NCBI GenBank assembly: GCA_004213645.1
Contig: SGZF01000005.1
Span: forward strand, 1 to 64,000
Reading direction: 5' to 3'
DNA length: 64,000 bases
Source: Flavobacteriales bacterium
Lineage (GTDB): Bacteria > Bacteroidota > Bacteroidia > Flavobacteriales > Flavobacteriaceae
Below, in pieces: positions 6,603-15,889 of the stretch. A program made the translations under genes and the position numbers. The notes below the pieces were generated by a model. The model was not told the DNA's origin, did not search any database, and saw nothing but the letters and a program-made list of their open reading frames with translations. Position 1 is the stretch's first letter. The number at the start of each line of letters is the position of its first letter.

Positions 6603-8360
6603 TTGATTTTCAAGAGATTGTTCTTCATATAATTTTTTAAATTTACCATCATTTATATTCAATAATTCTTTATGGTTCCCATACTCTAGAATTTTTCCGT
6701 TTTCCATGTAAATAATTTTATCTGCAGACTCTACAGTTGATAATCTATGTGCTATAATAATTGAAGTTTTACCTTTTGTAATTTTATTACTAGCCTTTTT
6801 AATTAGATCTTCCGAATATGAATCAATTGAAGACGTAGCTTCATCCAGAATTAGAATGTCAGGATTATTTACAAGAACTCTTAAAAAAGCAATAAGTTGT
6901 TTTTGACCAGATGAAAGCGTAGTTCCTCTTTCACTAACATTAAAATTATAACCATTTGGAAGTGATGTTATGAAATCGTGAATTTCAAGTTCTTTAGCTG
7001 CTTTTTCAACATCTTGAATTGAAATCTTTTCGTTAAACAATGTAATATTATTAAAAATAGTATCTGCAAACAAGAATACATCTTGAAGAATTATACCTAT
7101 TTTATTTCTAATATTTTCGAGATTATAACTATCTATATCATTACCATCCAACAAAATGTTTCCGGAGTCAAGCTCATAAAACTTGGTAATTAAATTTGTA
7201 ATTGTTGTTTTTCCACTACCTGTTGGACCGACAATCGCAAATGTTTCACTTGGATTAATTTTAAATGATATATTTTCTAATACTTTTTGATTTTTAATAT
7301 ATGAGAAATTGACATTTTTAAACTCTATCTGTCCACTAAATGAATTCTGTTCAATCTTTCCTTTATCATTAATTTCTAGATTATCTTCAAGTATTTTAAA
7401 TATTCTCTCTGTTGAGACCATTCCCATTTGAAGAGTATTAAATCTATCTGCAATTTGTCTCAAAGGTCTAAACAACAAGCCTGACATGGAAATAAACAGA
7501 AATAATGTACCTAAAGATATAGTTTCGCCACTAATATTTTTAAAACCACCGTACCAAACTAATAATCCAATACAAATAGATGTTGATATTTCAGCAATAG
7601 GAAAGAAAATTGAATTTATCCATACTGTTCTTAACCAGGCATCTCTATGTTTTAGATTTATTTCATTAAAATTATCTTTCTCTATTTTTTCTCTATTAAA
7701 TATTTGAACAATTTTAACACCACTTATTCTTTCTTGGACAAATGAATTTAAGTTTGCCACTTCAATTCTAACTTTTTCAAAGGCAGTTTTCATCGATTTC
7801 TGAAATACTCTTGTAGCATATATAAGTAAAGGAAATATCGATATTACAACAATCGTTAGTTCAACACTTATTATTGTCATCACAGTTATAACTGTAGCCA
7901 TTTTTAAAAAATCTGCTATAATCGTAAATAAGCCTTGAGAAAAAATACTTGCAATTGTTTCAATATCATTAACTGTCCTGGTAACTAGTCTTCCAACTGC
8001 ATTTTTGTCAAAAAAAGACATTTTAAATTTGATAATTTTTTGAAAAACATTAACTCTTAAATCCTTTATAACTTTTTGACCAAGCCAATTTGCATTATAG
8101 GTAAATATATACATGAAAACTACTTCACTAAAAAGAACAACAATCATTATTAATATTATTACCAACATTCCCTCATAGTTTTTAGTTAGTAAATAATCAT
8201 CTACAACAACTTTAAGAAGATAAGGTGTAAGTGTTGAAAGAAGTGAAATAATAATTGCCGAAAGCATCACACCGAAGAAGGTAATGTTATATGGTTTCAC
8301 AAAAGCTAATAGTTTTCCGAAAAGCTTTGTATCAAAAATTTTACCTTTTACTTTTTCCAA
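6582..8360 (-). CDS. ABC exporter, fused membrane and ATPase domains (MsbA-like)
   Basis: This 592-residue half-transporter works as a dimer in the inner membrane. The N-terminal half has six hydrophobic segments (about residues 15-310). The C-terminal ATPase domain shows Walker A GPTGSGKTT, a Q-loop (ILQDVFLF), the signature LSSGQKQ, Walker B ILILDEATSSID and the switch His in AHRLST. Exporters of this type move lipids, peptides or drugs; the substrate is not clear from the context. Its start overlaps the end of truA by 13 bp, and its C-terminal codons run antisense through the last 21 bp of folP. Confidence 0.92.
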   Translation of the reverse strand: MEKVKGKIFDTKLFGKLLAFVKPYNITFFGVMLSAIIISLLSTLTPYLLKVVVDDYLLTKNYEGMLVIILIMIVVLFSEVVFMYIFTYNANWLGQKVIKDLRVNVFQKIIKFKMSFFDKNAVGRLVTRTVNDIETIASIFSQGLFTIIADFLKMATVITVMTIISVELTIVVISIFPLLIYATRVFQKSMKTAFEKVRIEVANLNSFVQERISGVKIVQIFNREKIEKDNFNEINLKHRDAWLRTVWINSIFFPIAEISTSICIGLLVWYGGFKNISGETISLGTLFLFISMSGLLFRPLRQIADRFNTLQMGMVSTERIFKILEDNLEINDKGKIEQNSFSGQIEFKNVNFSYIKNQKVLENISFKINPSETFAIVGPTGSGKTTITNLITKFYELDSGNILLDGNDIDSYNLENIRNKIGIILQDVFLFADTIFNNITLFNEKISIQDVEKAAKELEIHDFITSLPNGYNFNVSERGTTLSSGQKQLIAFLRVLVNNPDILILDEATSSIDSYSEDLIKKASNKITKGKTSIIIAHRLSTVESADKIIYMENGKILEYGNHKELLNINDGKFKKLYEEQSLENQLAQPIN

Positions 8361-9106
8361 TTTTTCTTAAATATTTCATTGTAACTAATATTTTTAAGGA
8401 ATAAACCTGAAGAAGGGACAGAGAAGCCTGCTTTACCTCTATCTCGAGAATTTAAAATATCTTGAAAATCTTTTTCTGTTATTTTTAACCTTCCTATCTC
8501 AATCATAGTTCCAACAATAGACCTTACCATATTCCTTAGAAATCTATTTGCCGTTATTTTAAATTGATATCCTTCTGAAATAATATCCCATTTAGCATAA
8601 GTAATATCACAATTGTAAGTCTTTACATCTGTATTAGATTTTGAAAAACATTTGAAATCTTTATGTTTAGTTAGCAATTCGCAACTCTTATTCATTTCAT
8701 TTATATCTAATTTATCTTTTAAGTAATAAGAAAATTTATAATTAAAAGGATTTTTTTTTGAATTTATAAAATATATATAGGTTCTATTATTGGCATCAAA
8801 CCTAGCATGCGATTCATCATTTACTAAAGATAAAGATTCTATACAAATATCTTTAGGAAGCATCATATTTAAAGAATTACAAAAATTATTTTGATTAAAA
8901 TCTTTTTGAATATCAAAATGGGCGAACATTTGCTTAGCATGGACACCAGTATCTGTTCTTCCAGCTAAAGTAAGATTACATTCCAAACCTAGATATTTAG
9001 ATATATTACTTTCAATACATTCTTGAATTGTAAATGAATTAGACTGTTTCTGTAGACCGTGATAACTTGAACCATCATATGAGAATTCAATAAAAAATCT
9101 AGACAT
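8348..9106 (-). CDS. truA: tRNA pseudouridine synthase A
   Basis: TruA makes pseudouridine at tRNA positions 38-40. The 252-residue protein has the N-terminal FIEFSYDGSSYHGLQ motif and the catalytic aspartate in LAGRTDTGVHA (Asp52), then the C-terminal RFLRNMVRSIVG helix that contacts the tRNA. Length is that of the family. It is divergent from rho, with about 115 bp between the starts, and overlaps the downstream ABC exporter gene by 13 bp, so both are likely co-transcribed. Confidence 0.96.
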   Translation of the reverse strand: MSRFFIEFSYDGSSYHGLQKQSNSFTIQECIESNISKYLGLECNLTLAGRTDTGVHAKQMFAHFDIQKDFNQNNFCNSLNMMLPKDICIESLSLVNDESHARFDANNRTYIYFINSKKNPFNYKFSYYLKDKLDINEMNKSCELLTKHKDFKCFSKSNTDVKTYNCDITYAKWDIISEGYQFKITANRFLRNMVRSIVGTMIEIGRLKITEKDFQDILNSRDRGKAGFSVPSSGLFLKNISYNEIFKKNWKK

Positions 9107-9125
9107 ATTAGCTTAAATGAGATAT

Positions 9126-9157
9126 TTGCTCAAATTAAAAATAAATTCGTAAATTTG
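9126..9157 (+). promoter_or_regulatory. Promoter of rho (TTG, 21-base spacer, TAAATTTG)
   Basis: TTG at 9126-9128 and TAAATTTG at 9150-9157 fit the Bacteroidota -33/-7 pattern with a 21-base spacer. The implied leader is about 60 bases, the longest of the promoters that I can place near a coding gene here. It contains a small hairpin CTTCT-A-AGAAG, and Rho genes are often autoregulated through their leaders. Confidence 0.6.
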
Positions 9158-9220
9158 ACTAATTATTTCTTCTAAGAAGTACTTTTCTATTAACATCTCA
9201 AATCAAAAATTTATTAAAAT

Positions 9221-10672
9221 ATGTATGACATTAAAATGCTTAAGGCTAAAAAAATAGCTGAGCTTGTTGAAATTGCTGAAAAAATTGGTCTTAAAGACAT
9301 TAAAGGCATGAAAAAAACAGACATTGTTGACTCTATTATTGGAAATAACCCAAAAGAAGAGTCCAATGATAGTGCTTCAGTTGAAAGTAAAAAGGAAAAT
9401 AATACTGAAATAGGAGAGCCAAAAAAACCCTTTAAAGTTGATCGAAAATTAAGAAACGGTTCAAATAAAAATCATCATAACAAAAATTTCTCTAACAGAA
9501 AAGATGATAACTTTAATAAGGATACAAGAAGAAGATATAAAGAGCCAGATTTTGAATTTGATGGGATAATTGATACTGAAGGAGTCCTTGAAATTATGCA
9601 AGATGGTTATGGTTTTCTTAGATCATCAGATTATAACTATCTGTCTTCACCAGATGATGTCTATGTATCACAATCTCAAATAAAACTTTTTGGTTTGAAA
9701 ACAGGAGATACTGTTCATGGAACAGTTAGACCTCCAAAAGATGGTGAAAAATATTTTCCTCTAATTAAGGTAAATAAAATTAATGGTCTAAATCCAGAGG
9801 TAGTTAGAGATAGAGTCTCTTTTGAACATTTAACTCCACTATTTCCAGAAGAAAAGTTTAATATCTCTTCTAAAGAGAGTACTATTTCAACCAGAATTAT
9901 TGATCTTTTTTCACCAATAGGAAAAGGACAAAGAGGCATGATTGTTTCTCAACCTAAAACTGGAAAAACAATGCTTTTAAAAGATGTGGCTAATGCAATT
10001 GCTGCAAACCATCCTGAAGTTTTCCAAATAATTCTATTAATTGATGAAAGGCCTGAGGAAGTAACTGACATGCAAAGAAATGTTAAGGGTGAAGTTGTTG
10101 CATCTACTTTCGATGAACCAGCTGATAGGCATGTAAAAGTTGCTAATATTGTTCTTGAAAAAGCAAAAAGACTAGTGGAATGTGGACATGATGTAGTAAT
10201 ATTATTAGATTCAATTACTAGGCTTGCTAGAGCATATAACACTGTCCAGCCTGCATCAGGAAAAATATTAAGTGGTGGTGTTGATGCTAATGCACTCCAT
10301 AAACCAAAACGTTTCTTCGGTGCTGCAAGAAATATTGAAAATGGAGGCTCATTATCTATTATTTCTACCGCACTTACAGAAACCGGATCGAAGATGGATG
10401 AAGTTATTTTTGAAGAATTTAAAGGGACCGGTAATATGGAACTTCAGTTAGATAGAAGGATTTCTAACAGAAGAATTTTTCCAGCAATTGATCTTGTATC
10501 CTCAAGCACGAGAAGGGATGATCTACTTTTAGATGAAAATACTATTCAAAGAATGTGGATTATGAGAAAATATTTAGCTGATATGAATCCTGTTGAAGCC
10601 ATGGAATTCATAAATGATAGATTTAGAAAAACAAAAAGTAATGAAGAGTTCTTAATATCAATGAATTCTTAA
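9221..10672 (+). CDS. rho: Transcription termination factor Rho
   Basis: Rho is the hexameric RNA-dependent ATPase that ends transcription. The 483-residue protein has an N-terminal SAP-like Rho_N domain (about 1-40), then a hydrophilic, basic, Asn/Lys-rich linker (about 45-110), then the RNA-binding cold-shock domain with [12 protein letters not shown] (about 129-140), and the RecA-like motor with Walker A PKTGKT (GKT at 248-250), the catalytic [13 protein letters not shown] and Walker [15 protein letters not shown]. The linker is shorter than the long inserts found in many Bacteroidota Rho proteins. Its stop abuts the stop of the convergent rpsT with no base between. Confidence 0.97.
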   Translation: MYDIKMLKAKKIAELVEIAEKIGLKDIKGMKKTDIVDSIIGNNPKEESNDSASVESKKENNTEIGEPKKPFKVDRKLRNGSNKNHHNKNFSNRKDDNFNKDTRRRYKEPDFEFDGIIDTEGVLEIMQDGYGFLRSSDYNYLSSPDDVYVSQSQIKLFGLKTGDTVHGTVRPPKDGEKYFPLIKVNKINGLNPEVVRDRVSFEHLTPLFPEEKFNISSKESTISTRIIDLFSPIGKGQRGMIVSQPKTGKTMLLKDVANAIAANHPEVFQIILLIDERPEEVTDMQRNVKGEVVASTFDEPADRHVKVANIVLEKAKRLVECGHDVVILLDSITRLARAYNTVQPASGKILSGGVDANALHKPKRFFGAARNIENGGSLSIISTALTETGSKMDEVIFEEFKGTGNMELQLDRRISNRRIFPAIDLVSSSTRRDDLLLDENTIQRMWIMRKYLADMNPVEAMEFINDRFRKTKSNEEFLISMNS

Positions 10673-10692
10673 CTAAGTTAACTTACTTAGTT
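10671..10692. terminator. Perfect palindrome across the rho and rpsT stops
   Basis: AACTAAGT (10671-10678) and ACTTAGTT (10685-10692) are perfect inverted copies around a 6-base loop. The element covers the ends of both convergent genes. The stem is A+T-rich and lacks a strong T-run, so if it ends transcription it is a weak or factor-assisted terminator. Confidence 0.4.
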
Positions 10693-10915
10693 TAGACTTT
10701 AAGTTTGATGCTTTGTTTTTATGAATAATATTCTTTTTAGCTAACTTATCTATTTTTGATACCACTTCAGGGAAAAGCTTACTAGCTTCTTTCTTAGTTT
10801 TTGCTTCCTTTAGTTTTTTGATAGCATTTCTAGTTGTTTTATGCTGAAGTTTATTCAAAGTTTTTTTTGTTTCGTTAGAACGAATTCTTTTTAAAGCGGA
10901 TTTATGATTTGCCAT
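10673..10915 (-). CDS. rpsT: Ribosomal protein bS20
   Basis: S20 binds 16S rRNA early in 30S assembly. The 80-residue, strongly basic protein starts MANHKSALKRIRS and continues with the Lys/Ala-rich helices of the family (KKLKEAKTKKEA, then DKLAKKNIIHKNKASN). The start at 10915 is fixed by this conserved N-terminus; a longer in-frame extension would run through the tRNA-Glu gene and is not real. It lies 15 bp downstream of tRNA-Glu and is probably released from a proS-tRNA-rpsT transcript by tRNA processing. Confidence 0.97.
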   Translation of the reverse strand: MANHKSALKRIRSNETKKTLNKLQHKTTRNAIKKLKEAKTKKEASKLFPEVVSKIDKLAKKNIIHKNKASNLKSKLSKLT

Positions 10916-10930
10916 AATATATTTTTTTTG

Positions 10931-11002
10931 TAGCCCGTAGGGGAATCGAACCCCTCTTTCCAGGATGAAAACCTGAGGTCCTAACCGATAGACGAACGGG
11001 CC
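10931..11002 (-). tRNA. tRNA-Glu (TTC anticodon)
   Basis: The minus strand folds as a cloverleaf with acceptor GGCCCGT/ACGGGCT (first pair G-T), anticodon stem CAGG/CCTG with loop TTTTCAT (anticodon TTC), and T arm AGGGG-TTCGATT-CCCCT. CCA is not encoded. It is squeezed between proS (34 bp upstream) and rpsT (15 bp downstream) on the same strand. Confidence 0.97.
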
Positions 11003-11036
11003 ATCAGGGTGCAAATTTAATTTAAATTTTAATATT

Positions 11037-12515
11037 TCAATAAGATTTTGAAAATATTACTTTATAACGTGCTGGCTTACCTGAATATATACAATTAATA
11101 CCCTGAGGATCAGTCAATTCAGGTATACATCGAATTGTTGCTTTTGTTTCTTTTTTAATTGCCTCTTCAGTTTCATTTGTTCCATCCCACCCAGCAATTA
11201 TAAATCCACTTTGTGAGGAAATTAATTCTTTGAACTTGTCATAAGAATCTACTTCATGAGTATTTTTTTTTAATCTTAATTTTGATTGAGAGATCATTTC
11301 ATTTTGAATAGAATTAATAGATGAACTAAAAAGCTCAAAAAGACTATTAAAATCAGATGATTTCTTTTTAAGACTATGTCTAAAAAAAACATCAAACTTA
11401 TCATCATCAATTTCCTTTTGTCCAATTATAATTCTCATTGGAATACCTTTAATCTCTGAATCATTTAGCTTAAAACCAAGACTCACATTCTCTCTATCAT
11501 CAATTTTGGCTCTTATACCACTACTTTTTAATAACTGAAAGATTTCAGTTGTTTTACCCTCAATTTCATCTACATTTTCTTTAGGTTTAAATAGCGGAAT
11601 TATAATTACTTGAATTGGTGCAAGAAGTGGAGGTAAAACAAGACCTGTATCATCACTATGAGACATTATTAAAGCACCCATAAGCCTTGTTGAAACTCCC
11701 CACGAGGTTGCCCAAACATAATCTAATTTCCCAGTCTTATCAGCATATTTAACATCAAATGCTTTAGCAAAATTTTGCCCAAGAAAATGAGATGTTCCGG
11801 CTTGAAGTGCTTTACCGTCTTGCATCAATGCTTCTATACATAATGTTTCTTCTGCACCTGCAAATCTTTCTGATTCAGATTTATAACCTTTTATCACTGG
11901 CATAGCCATAAAATTTTCAGCAAAATCAGAATATATATCATTTATTAGTTTTGTTTCATCAACAGCTTCTTCTTTTGAAGCATGAGCTGTATGCCCCTCT
12001 TGCCACAAAAATTCAGAAGTTCTTAAGAATAATCTAGTCCTCATTTCCCATCTTACTACATTAGCCCATTGATTAATTAGAATTGGTAAATCTCTATATG
12101 ATTGAATCCACTTTTTATATGTTTTCCATATAATAGCTTCACTTGTAGGTCTTACTATTAATTCTTCCTCAAGTTTAGATTCTGGATCAACAATAAGTTT
12201 TCCTTTTTTGTTAGGGTCATTTTTTAATCTGTAATGAGTTACTACTGCACATTCCTTTGCAAAACCTTCAGCATTTTTTTCTTCTGCTTCAAACAGAGAC
12301 TTAGGAACAAAAAGTGGAAAATAAGCATTTTCATGACCAGTCTCTTTAAATTTTTTATCAAGCTCTGCTTTCATCAATTCCCATATTGAAAAACCATATG
12401 GTTTAATAACCATACAACCTCTAACATCAGATGATTCAGCTAACCCTGCCTCTGAGACAATATCATTGTACCATTTTGAATAGTCCTCTGACCTAGAAGT
12501 TATTTTATTTTTCAT
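11037..12515 (-). CDS. proS: Prolyl-tRNA synthetase, short eukaryote/archaea-type form
   Basis: ProS charges tRNA-Pro. The 492-residue class II synthetase begins with EDYSKWYNDIVSEAGLAE and carries motif 1 region YGFSIWELM, motif 2 RWEMRTRLFLRTSEFLWQEGHTAH with the proline pocket, and motif 3 GVSTRLMGALIM. There is no bacterial INS editing insertion between motifs 2 and 3, and the C-terminal extension is that of the eukaryote/archaea-like type common in Bacteroidota. It heads a minus-strand run with tRNA-Glu and rpsT. Confidence 0.96.
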   Translation of the reverse strand: MKNKITSRSEDYSKWYNDIVSEAGLAESSDVRGCMVIKPYGFSIWELMKAELDKKFKETGHENAYFPLFVPKSLFEAEEKNAEGFAKECAVVTHYRLKNDPNKKGKLIVDPESKLEEELIVRPTSEAIIWKTYKKWIQSYRDLPILINQWANVVRWEMRTRLFLRTSEFLWQEGHTAHASKEEAVDETKLINDIYSDFAENFMAMPVIKGYKSESERFAGAEETLCIEALMQDGKALQAGTSHFLGQNFAKAFDVKYADKTGKLDYVWATSWGVSTRLMGALIMSHSDDTGLVLPPLLAPIQVIIIPLFKPKENVDEIEGKTTEIFQLLKSSGIRAKIDDRENVSLGFKLNDSEIKGIPMRIIIGQKEIDDDKFDVFFRHSLKKKSSDFNSLFELFSSSINSIQNEMISQSKLRLKKNTHEVDSYDKFKELISSQSGFIIAGWDGTNETEEAIKKETKATIRCIPELTDPQGINCIYSGKPARYKVIFSKSY

Positions 12516-12599
12516 CTAATTTGGCATAATTATTGAATTATAAATATTGAACATAAAAGTAATATTTTTATAATTAACTTTTATTATCTAAATTTAAAT

Positions 12600-13661
12600 A
12601 TGAGGAGCATTTATGGTTTTTTTACGTTTGTTTTAATTGCATTATTTCTAAATAGTTGTAACTCATATCAACTTGCATCATATTATAATAATTCTGATGG
12701 TATATATTTATCTGATTCAAATTCATCTAATTATCAGAAAATTTTTGATGATATAGCTTACAATGTTCCTGAAGAAGATCTAACAAATCAAAGTCCAAAC
12801 CTACCGTGGGGTGAAAACCCAGATTCTACTGAAGTTGTTTTTAATATTTTTCCAAACTACAGCTTCAATCCTTTGTATCAAAGTTTTTACAGTCCTTACA
12901 ATAATTTTAGATTAAACCCATACTTTAATAACTATTACATGTATGGATTTAATAGTCCATATTATTATCCATTTGGATATTACTTTAATCCATATAATTC
13001 ACTTGAAAATCAATACTGGTATTATTTTAGATTTTCAAGATATTACCCATATTATAACTATAGAGGATATGAAAATTATCAATCAGATTACTATTTAGAC
13101 AGATCAACATTATCATATTCAAAGGTTAATTCAAGAAGAGGAGAAAAAAGAAATTCAGTAACAGAAAAAGATAGGAGTAATCCTTCAAGAATTACAAATA
13201 TTTACAGTCGTGGCTCTAATATAAGCCGTTCCTATTCTAATTTTGATAAGATTGAGAATGATAGGATTATCAATAATCCTAAAACAAATGAAGTTAGAAC
13301 TTATCAGTCAGACAGGGTATACATGAGAAACAGAAATGAAAGTAGAGAATTATCCAGGGTTTCCAACTATGTTCCAAATTTAAATTCAATCAAAAAGGAA
13401 CAAATAAAAAATACATATAGAGAAGCCAGATCATTTAGGAATCCTATTAGACCTGTTGATTATAATAATTCAAGAACAAATAATTATAATAGGAGTAATA
13501 ATTATAGATCAAATTCATATAACTCAACACCCAATAATTCAAATAACAGCAGAGTAAGATCTAGTGGAACTTCAATTTCTAGGTCAAGTTCTGGAGGAAG
13601 CTCAAGAAGCAGTAGTAGTTCAAGAGGAACAAGTTCAAGGGGGTCAGGAAAGATTAATTAA
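12600..13661 (+). CDS. Low-complexity lipoprotein rich in Tyr, Asn, Ser and Arg
   Basis: The 353-residue protein begins with a signal peptide and a lipobox (LFLNSC, Cys20), so it should be lipidated and reach the outer membrane. Residues about 95-150 are extremely rich in Tyr, Asn, Pro and Phe (for example YYYPFGYYFNPYN), and the tail after about residue 285 is almost only Ser, Arg, Asn and Gly. I recognise no enzyme or binding domain. The gene ends one base before the FadL-like porin gene starts, so both are probably made together and both act in the outer membrane. Function unknown; a surface or adhesive role would be a guess. Confidence 0.75.
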   Translation: MRSIYGFFTFVLIALFLNSCNSYQLASYYNNSDGIYLSDSNSSNYQKIFDDIAYNVPEEDLTNQSPNLPWGENPDSTEVVFNIFPNYSFNPLYQSFYSPYNNFRLNPYFNNYYMYGFNSPYYYPFGYYFNPYNSLENQYWYYFRFSRYYPYYNYRGYENYQSDYYLDRSTLSYSKVNSRRGEKRNSVTEKDRSNPSRITNIYSRGSNISRSYSNFDKIENDRIINNPKTNEVRTYQSDRVYMRNRNESRELSRVSNYVPNLNSIKKEQIKNTYREARSFRNPIRPVDYNNSRTNNYNRSNNYRSNSYNSTPNNSNNSRVRSSGTSISRSSSGGSSRSSSSSRGTSSRGSGKIN

Positions 13662-15158
13662 ATGAATAAAACAATCTTTCTAACATTTATTCTTATTTAC
13701 TCTTACCAATCTTCTTTTTCACAAAGCATTGATGATGCCTTTAGATTGAATTCTTTTTTTCACAACGGATCCGCTAGATTTAACTCCATGGGTGGTGCAT
13801 TTGGTGCTTTAGGTGGAGATATATCAGCCATTTCAATTAATCCATCTGGATCATCTGTATTTTTAAATTCAGAGATTGGATTTAATATTGATTTTTCAAA
13901 TACATTGTCTACAAACAATTTTAATAATAGTTTATCAGAATCTAAGTCTAACTTCTTTTCTATTAATAATATTGGAGCAGTTCTTGTTTACGGTAATCAA
14001 AAATCTAAAATATCTATAGGATATAATATGCATAATTTAAGCAACTTTGATAATAACTTTTCTTTTAATGGAAATACTTATTCAGGTCTTGACAATTATT
14101 TTCTTTATTATGCTCAAGACATTCCATATGAAGATCTTATAATTTATGATAATGAGACTGTAAAAAGTGTCTATGAATTACTCGGAAAAGAGTATGGTTA
14201 TGCTGACCAACAAGCTTTTTTAGGATTTCAAAGCTTTATTATAAATCCTAATGATGATGGTGGTTACAACTCAAATGCACTGTATGAATCTGTTAATCAA
14301 CAAGTTGATATCAAAAGGAAAGGATCGCATAATATGCATACAGTAAATATTAGCAAATCAATTAATGATAATTTGATATTTGGATTAAATGTAAATTTTC
14401 ATGAACTTTTTTTTAAAGAATTAAAAACTGTTAATGATAATGATTTTGATTATCAATCCCTAGTTAGCAGTATTTCATTTAATGATGATCTTTACACATC
14501 GGGTATAGGTACTTCTGTTCAATTAGGATCATTACTAATATTTGATAGGTTAAGGCTTGGTTTCTCATATCAAAGTCCTACCTGGTTTAGTTTAGAAGAT
14601 GAAAATATTCAAAGCATAAGTTCAGACATTTTTGAAGATGATACAATAATAAGTTATGATGTAAATCCAAACACAATAAATTACTTTGATGAATATAATT
14701 TTAAAATTCCTTCAAAGTCAACAGCTTCGATAGCATATGTTTTTGGTTCTAAAGGGTTGATAAGTTTGGACTATGAATTTTCAAATCCTTCAAATTCTAA
14801 TTTTGAAGATGATAATGGAGATGATCTGTACCTTAAATCTTTGAATGATCTAATAAACCAAAGATTCTCATCTTCTTCAAAGTCAATTAGAATAGGTGGT
14901 GAGTATAGAATTAAGAACTATAGTATAAGAGCTGGAGGTTTTACCTATGATGGAGTTCTAAACGAAAAAGATAATTTAATTACCGGGATTTCTTTAGGTG
15001 TAGGATATAACTTTGGGTATTTCCATATAGATATTGGGTATACCAAATTTAACAACACATATTCCAATAACTTATTTAGTAGTAATGATATTAATTCTAA
15101 ATATTCAATTGAAAATCTAAGTAATAGGATTTACAGCTCTATAAGTATTAAACTTTAA
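13662..15158 (+). CDS. OmpP1/FadL/TodX-family outer membrane transport protein
   Basis: This 498-residue protein has a signal peptide (ending about SFSQ at 18-21), then the hallmark N-terminal motif GSARFNSMGGAFGALGGDISAISINPSGSS (quoted in two parts: GSARFNSMGGAFGALGG and DISAISINPSG), in which conserved N-P-A/S-G forms the FadL hatch. The rest consists of alternating amphipathic beta strands ending in an aromatic strand. FadL-like barrels take up hydrophobic compounds such as fatty acids and hydrocarbons. An AlkB-type hydroxylase lies elsewhere in the window, but no physical link to it is seen. The gene follows the low-complexity lipoprotein gene directly. Confidence 0.88.
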   Translation: MNKTIFLTFILIYSYQSSFSQSIDDAFRLNSFFHNGSARFNSMGGAFGALGGDISAISINPSGSSVFLNSEIGFNIDFSNTLSTNNFNNSLSESKSNFFSINNIGAVLVYGNQKSKISIGYNMHNLSNFDNNFSFNGNTYSGLDNYFLYYAQDIPYEDLIIYDNETVKSVYELLGKEYGYADQQAFLGFQSFIINPNDDGGYNSNALYESVNQQVDIKRKGSHNMHTVNISKSINDNLIFGLNVNFHELFFKELKTVNDNDFDYQSLVSSISFNDDLYTSGIGTSVQLGSLLIFDRLRLGFSYQSPTWFSLEDENIQSISSDIFEDDTIISYDVNPNTINYFDEYNFKIPSKSTASIAYVFGSKGLISLDYEFSNPSNSNFEDDNGDDLYLKSLNDLINQRFSSSSKSIRIGGEYRIKNYSIRAGGFTYDGVLNEKDNLITGISLGVGYNFGYFHIDIGYTKFNNTYSNNLFSSNDINSKYSIENLSNRIYSSISIKL

Positions 15159-15181
15159 CTTCGTTTTAACTACATATTAAC

Positions 15182-15189
15182 TATCTTTG
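15182..15189 (+). promoter_or_regulatory. -7 box (TATCTTTG) for folE-cysS-yidD-lgt
   Basis: TATCTTTG is a perfect match to the Bacteroidota -7 element and ends 19 bases before the folE ATG, leaving a leader of about 13 bases. A clear -33 TTG is missing at the usual distance. Confidence 0.65.
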
Positions 15190-15208
15190 CATAACTCAAA
15201 TATTATTT

Positions 15209-15889
15209 ATGAAATTTCAAGATTTACTTAAAGATGAGATTGATTCTCTAGGAGACGATCACCTTGGCTCAAGTATTAATAACCCAATAAAAAAAGATGC
15301 TTTTAAAATTTCTAATTCAGAAAAGATTAAACTCATTCAAGAAAAAGTTTACGATATACTAGACATTCTGGGAATGGATCTTAATGATGATAGTCTTAAA
15401 GGTACACCATTGCGAGTAGCAAAAATGTTTGTCAATGAGATTTTTGGTGGTATTAATCCCGAAAATAAACCTGCTGCATCTACTTTTGACAACAAGTTTA
15501 AATATGGAGAGATGTTGGTTGAAAAAAACATAACTCTTTACTCAACTTGTGAGCATCATCTTCTGCCAATTGTTGGTCTTGCTCATGTTGCATATATATC
15601 AAGTGGAACTGTTGTAGGTCTTTCAAAAATGAATAGAATAGTAAAATACTATGCTGACAGACCTCAAGTTCAGGAAAGACTAAATATTCAAATTGTCAAA
15701 GAGCTTAAGGAAGTTTTAAATACAGAGGATGTTGCATGTGTAATTGATGCAAAACACCTTTGTGTAAATTCAAGAGGAATTAGAGACTACAATTCAAGCA
15801 CTGTAACAGCTGAGTTTGGAGGTAAATTTAAGAAGGTTAAATATAGAAGAGAGTTCTTAGACTATATTAAATTAGAAACTGATGTTTAA
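15209..15889 (+). CDS. folE: GTP cyclohydrolase I
   Basis: FolE opens GTP to dihydroneopterin triphosphate, the first step to folate. The 226-residue protein has the zinc cysteine and catalytic histidines in STCEHHLLP (Cys114, His116, His117), the second zinc ligand in AKHLCVNSRG (Cys185), the substrate motif GLSKMNRIV and the quinonoid RPQVQERL. The first 35 residues are a variable, polar extension. The stop overlaps the cysS ATG as TAATG, so translation is coupled. FolP, a later step of the same pathway, is 9 kb away. Confidence 0.97.
   Translation: MKFQDLLKDEIDSLGDDHLGSSINNPIKKDAFKISNSEKIKLIQEKVYDILDILGMDLNDDSLKGTPLRVAKMFVNEIFGGINPENKPAASTFDNKFKYGEMLVEKNITLYSTCEHHLLPIVGLAHVAYISSGTVVGLSKMNRIVKYYADRPQVQERLNIQIVKELKEVLNTEDVACVIDAKHLCVNSRGIRDYNSSTVTAEFGGKFKKVKYRREFLDYIKLETDV

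Noticed and set aside
10916-11014. N-terminal extension of rpsT
   Set aside because: It would translate tRNA-Glu; the conserved MANHKSA start fixes the ATG at 10915.
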